Positions 60,401 through 64,000 of a stretch of DNA of 64,000 nt are shown here, piece after piece. The notes beneath the pieces are model-generated. The model was given only the letters and a program-made list of their open reading frames with translations, did no database searches and was not told where the DNA came from. The position numbers and the translations under genes are program-made. Positions within the stretch are counted from its first letter, which is position 1. Each line of letters starts with the position of its first letter. The DNA comes from Otis tarda. Taxonomy: Eukaryota; Chordata; Aves; Otidiformes; Otididae. Location of the stretch: positions 47,966,001 to 48,030,000 of the forward strand of contig CM048553.1 in the NCBI GenBank assembly GCA_026413225.1, read 5' to 3'.

Positions 60401-63040
60401 CATAGGTAAGGAGGTTGAGTTCCAGTGAGCAGCTGAAGGAGGGAGCTGGTATCCGAACACCAAGATGTGCTTGGTACTTCCCTAGTAAAAAACAGTCCCT
60501 TACAGCTGTTTTCTCTGCATTTTTCAGTTTCCTTCCAGTTATGTCCTATCTGTCCTTGGTTATCCAGGCAATGTTAGTGCCTCCTGTAGAAGCTAATCAA
60601 ATTTTCAAGGCAGAGTTGCGCCCTCATTGAACAAGGTTTCCTTGAGAAGAACCAATAAACAGAGAAGCTACAAAACTAAGATAGGAGGCTAATTGCAGTC
60701 ATTGGAATTTGGGACTCTCTGCTTTTTTAGAAGTATAGGAAAAGGAAATCTTCCAGAAATGTAGTAAAACAAGTGTCATTTTTGTATTATAGTGCTGGAG
60801 TGTATTTGTGTACCCAAACCAGTCCTCTGCTACTGAACCTTGGTTGTTAGGTTGTGCTGCTATAGTTTCTAAATAAGCAGTCAGCTAATTAAGTTCTTTG
60901 GTACAAATTCACATGAGCCTTTTCTTGTGTCTTGCAGCTTCCCCTACAGCGGTAGTTAAAAGTTCTAGTCATTTTATTCTTTTGTTTTGTTCACATGGAG
61001 CACTCTGGTAACTATCAAAGCAGTAAAGTTCACAGAGACCACAGTGAAAAATTCAAGTGCTAAAAATAAGCAGGAGGCCAAATGTTCAAGACATTGGGCG
61101 CTATTTCCACTGAAGTCAACTGCAGCTCAGCCTCAATTCTTGCACATGTCTCCCTGCAGGAACACTTGTATCCAGTTTAGTGGTCCAAAATTGTGCAGTT
61201 GAATTTGAATTCAATAAACATTCAGGAATGTGCTTCACAAAACTCTGACTAAACACATCCTCCCACACTGTGCTGTTGCGGCAGCTGTCTCCTATGTCTC
61301 CCAACCCCACAAAAGCACCTGAGTAAGGTGTCTGTCTGCTTGGACTCGGCAACCTATCCATAAATCCCTAGCTGTCATTCCTGTGCTGAAAGCTGTCAAG
61401 GCGCTGCTGGAGGAAAAATTATCCCTAGCTTCAGCTTTGCCTTCTGTCTAGACGTTTCTCCTTACCTGGCATGCTGTGGAAGCGAGGAGGTACGCTGGGG
61501 TGTTCGCTGATGCAGCATCTGGGAATAAGGATAAATAGAAAATGTCTGAGAGCTGAAACTCTGCTTACAAGGCCCTAAGTGCATGAAAGCAACACAGCAC
61601 CTGCAGCCTTGGAAGCTGGGCTGAAAGAGAAGTGAATTTTTACATACGCTGTTTAAGGTTGTTACCAGCCTCCTCATTACTCAAGATCATTTAGGTAGTG
61701 AAATAAAATGCAGGCAGCCAAACTCTAACAAACAGTGGGTCAGGTATGTGGCTGGGATAAACTGGGGTGGCTGGATTGTAGCTGCAGCATCTGGGAGCAG
61801 AGGAGGAGATAGCAAATGTACAGCCGTGGACTGAAGCCTGCACTGAGTGACGCCTGCACTTAGATGAAACATATTCCTTAGCGATATCAGGGCTGGTGTT
61901 GTGGACTCTAAATGGGATTCTGTGATGAGCCCGATCTTTGATGGTATTGGATTAACATCACTGCTCATTCCAGCTTATTATGTGTCCTGCAGTACCTGTC
62001 ATGTCTCTCTGCCATCTACAGCAAATAATGACTCCGGCAATTATGAAGGCTTTGTGTGCCTGCAGATCAGAAATGCTATCTTGCAAAGGGCAAACTTTCC
62101 CCATCTCTGCACTACAAATTCTCCCTTCACGCAGTGATTTGGCCCTCTTCATCTCCACTTTCCTCTGCACCCGCTAGTTCGTGAAACAGCAGAAGCTTTA
62201 CAAAAGAGAAAAAAACGAGAGGCAGCTTCATCTCCTATCTTTCCCATTTTTCTACCCTTTTCTCTGGAGCTGGAACAGAATCTGGTATCAAACATGCAAG
62301 TTCTGCTTCGCTCAGGGTCTGATTGAAAGTCTGCTAAAATAAATGGAAAAATTCCCACGGGCTTTGCTCTACTCTAGATTATTTCCAGCTCCCATCCAGC
62401 TACGTCCCTTTGGCTGTATGGGCGTGCAAGGCGGCTGTGGGAGCTCAGAGGGGGAGATTTTCGGTGAAGCCACTTACAAAGAGGAGCCTTGTCTCCCTGT
62501 GCAAAGCGTGAGGCTCTTGAGTTTTCCACTTGGTCCAGATCTGCAATTCATCTGCTTTCCCATGCATGCACTCACATTGTAACATGCCACAAGGCAGGCG
62601 TGGGGCTGAGTGTGAGGCCATCGAGAGTATGTTTTTTCCTGCTCTCCCTTTTGTCTCTCATCTTCAGTTGCTCCCTGGTCCCCTCACCCTCCTCACCTCA
62701 AATCTGCCATCCTGGAGCAGTGGCAATCCACTGCCCCAACTCCAGCGCATCCTACATCTCTGCTGGCACCTGATTCAGCTGTTAGGTTACTGCTCCCTAT
62801 TATAGTTGTAAAACTACAAATCAGAGCTTGCTTTGTTGTCCTGTCTGGATGTGGCTTCCACTGTCCCTGCAGTACTGTCACATCGTTGACTGCATCTTCA
62901 CAAAATAACCTTGAAACCACAGATGGAGGCAGAACAATGGGGGCATGCGGGGAGGGTCTGCTCTGAAAGAAAGCATTGGAGGTAATGCGTTAGATTTGAC
63001 ACACATGGCTTCAGCATGGGAGCTTCAGTTTGGCAAAAAT
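60401..63040. other. Non-coding DNA, no gene seen
   Basis: Single-copy DNA. The segment 60401-60470 ends in AGCTGGTATCCGAACACC, faintly like a MIR tail. A TCAATGGGA-core fragment may lie at 61085-61130 (TTTCCACTGAAGTCAACTGC). A minus-strand donor-like CCAG|GTAAGGAG lies near 61460-61471. The stretch 61840-62180 mixes CpGs and AT words (AATGACTCCGGCAATTATG near 62025) and may be a conserved element. No coding exon was recognised. Confidence 0.45.
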
Positions 63041-63105
63041 ATGGAAATAATAATAGCACTTCTGATCTTCAAAGTGCTCTTCATTCACTAACTAATGAGT
63101 GTAAT
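63041..63105 (+). mobile_element. Probable MIR/L3-group fragment
   Basis: AATAATAATAGCACTTCTGA, then ATCTTCAAAGTGCTCTTCAT and TCACTAACTAATGAGTG resembles the ancient MIR/L3-type block AATAATAGCACTT, ATCTTCAAAGCACTTTAC, ATTAACTAATTAATCC. It is diverged but in the right order. Confidence 0.45.
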
Positions 63106-63224
63106 GTTAGGCTTTACCAATTGGTCATACTCTGAAAATACATTGGGTAGCAAGGACCAACGGTCAAGCTTACAGCTACTGTAACGCCTTTGAAATGTCG
63201 GTGCAAATTTTATGGCGTGAAAAT

Positions 63225-63325
63225 TAAGGACCAAAGTCTGTTCTAAGGGTACAAAGTCTTGTTTAGTCAATGGGAATTGCATGCCTGTTAATGAGAGCAG
63301 ATTCAGACCCTAATTAATTTCAGGC
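63225..63325. repeat. Ancient TCAATGG-core repeat fragment
   Basis: TTGTTTAGTCAATGGGAATT, then GCATGCCTGTTAATGAGAGC and AGATTCAGACCCTAATTAA aligns by eye with a form like CTGAAGTCAATGGGAGTTGC ... GAGGGCAGAATCAGGCCCTAA. It is the best match to this repeat type in the window. Confidence 0.5.
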
Positions 63326-64000
63326 TTGCCACATACATTCTTCCATTTTAACACACGTGATTACTGGCAACATCTGCCCTCACATGTGAACGGACTGGAG
63401 CTTTGCAATATATGAACTGGATATTGGGACTTAATGTACCAACATTTCTCCTATGGGTTTCTGTGGGATCCTTTGCCAGGGGAGGGAGAAAAACGCAAAA
63501 GAACCCAGCCTGTTTCAGTTGTACAATATCAGGTGCACAGACCACAACACACAAACAACAGGGTCAACTGTAGATTTGCAGATGCTCTGGGGTACCCAGA
63601 AGCGAGCCTGGGATGTTGAGTCCTTGGTCCCCTCATGTAGTTAGGGGTCTAACAAGAGCAAGCTGCACAGGCTTTGTTGTTGATGTACAGATGATGTGGC
63701 CGTGGCCCCACTCATTCCATCCAGGTTTATGGGAGGAAGGATCTCAGCCTTCCTGAGCACGGCATGGGAGGGGTGGGGGCTTTCTCCAGGAGCAAGACCG
63801 GAGTTGCAGCCTTGCAAGGTAAGTAGGAAACAAGCTAATTTTAAAGGTATCGATTTATTCAGGATTGAATAATTCCGCTCTGCAAAGTGCAAGGTCCCTG
63901 TCCGGTATCAGCGACGGAGATTGGTAAAAGCTGGCCCATGGCAAGCAGGTCCTAGATCTGCTGCATTAAAGAGCTGCAGGCACTGATTCCTAGTTCTCTT
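63326..64000. other. Non-coding DNA to window end, no gene seen
   Basis: Single-copy DNA with a strong donor-like CAAG|GTAAGTAGG at 63815-63827, preceded by an acceptor-like CTTTCTCCAG ending at 63789. A 29-base exon between them would be unusually short and has no support beyond the two signals. The 83-aa minus frame has no known domain. Confidence 0.45.

Noticed and set aside
60389-60475. Possible MIR tail ending AGCTGGTATCCGAACACC
   Set aside because: Similarity is limited to two short separated words; too weak to annotate as a feature.
61455-61677. Minus-strand exon ending at CCAG|GTAAGGAG
   Set aside because: Strong donor only; the 71-aa frame upstream has no known domain and no convincing acceptor was found.
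63789-63827. Microexon between an acceptor-like CTTTCTCCAG and a donor CAAG|GTAAGTAGG
   Set aside because: A 29-base exon resting on two short consensus signals alone is not supportable; such pairs occur by chance often.
1-64000. CRISPR arrays, tRNA or rRNA genes, bacterial operons
   Set aside because: No regularly spaced repeats, no tRNA A/B box pairs with a cloverleaf that I could see, and no Shine-Dalgarno or operon structure; the sequence is vertebrate nuclear DNA.

Overview
This window reads as non-coding nuclear DNA from a bird. The main evidence is three CR1 LINE 3' ends of the avian type, ending in copies of the 8-bp ATTCTATG tail. A 1.1-kb solo LTR also resembles an endogenous retrovirus LTR family widespread in birds. 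Interspersed repeats are sparse, and most of the sequence is AT-rich, CpG-poor single-copy DNA, as expected in a bird gene desert or a very large intron. I found no protein-coding exon I can name. The open reading frames are short, look unrelated to known families, or lie inside repeats.

Layout. 1-3349 is single-copy DNA. 3350-4008 is an old, diverged plus-strand CR1 tail. 5625-5860 is a younger CR1 tail on the minus strand, followed by an unexplained CpG-bearing stretch (5861-6350) with a TATA-like box and AATAAA signals. 7660-8490 is a CpG island with GC boxes and a YY1-like site, and is the best promoter candidate here. 8491-15034 is single-copy DNA with degraded MIR-like SINE tails. 15040-16165 is a complete-looking solo LTR with TG...CA ends and a 5-bp target duplication (GAGAC). 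16171-30851 is mostly single-copy, with two stretches that read like conserved regulatory DNA (16340-17330 and 18890-19720). 30852-31020 is a short plus-strand CR1 tail. 31021-50479 is single-copy and holds the most enhancer-like block, 32045-32720, with three TAATTA sites, a TAATCC site and a canonical MEF2 site. 50480-50817 is another plus-strand CR1 tail. 50818-64000 is single-copy with several ancient repeats, a perfect inverted repeat at 52410-52431 and a (TAG)n(TAA)n microsatellite.

At least seven degraded pieces seem to belong to one ancient amniote repeat with a core like ACTGAAGTCAATGGGA. I cannot name the family from memory.

If the window has a function it is probably regulatory: one possible CpG-island promoter and a scatter of enhancer-like blocks, as seen in gene deserts around developmental transcription factors. 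That is inference, because conservation cannot be measured from one sequence. I saw no undescribed molecular system, gene cluster, CRISPR array or tRNA.
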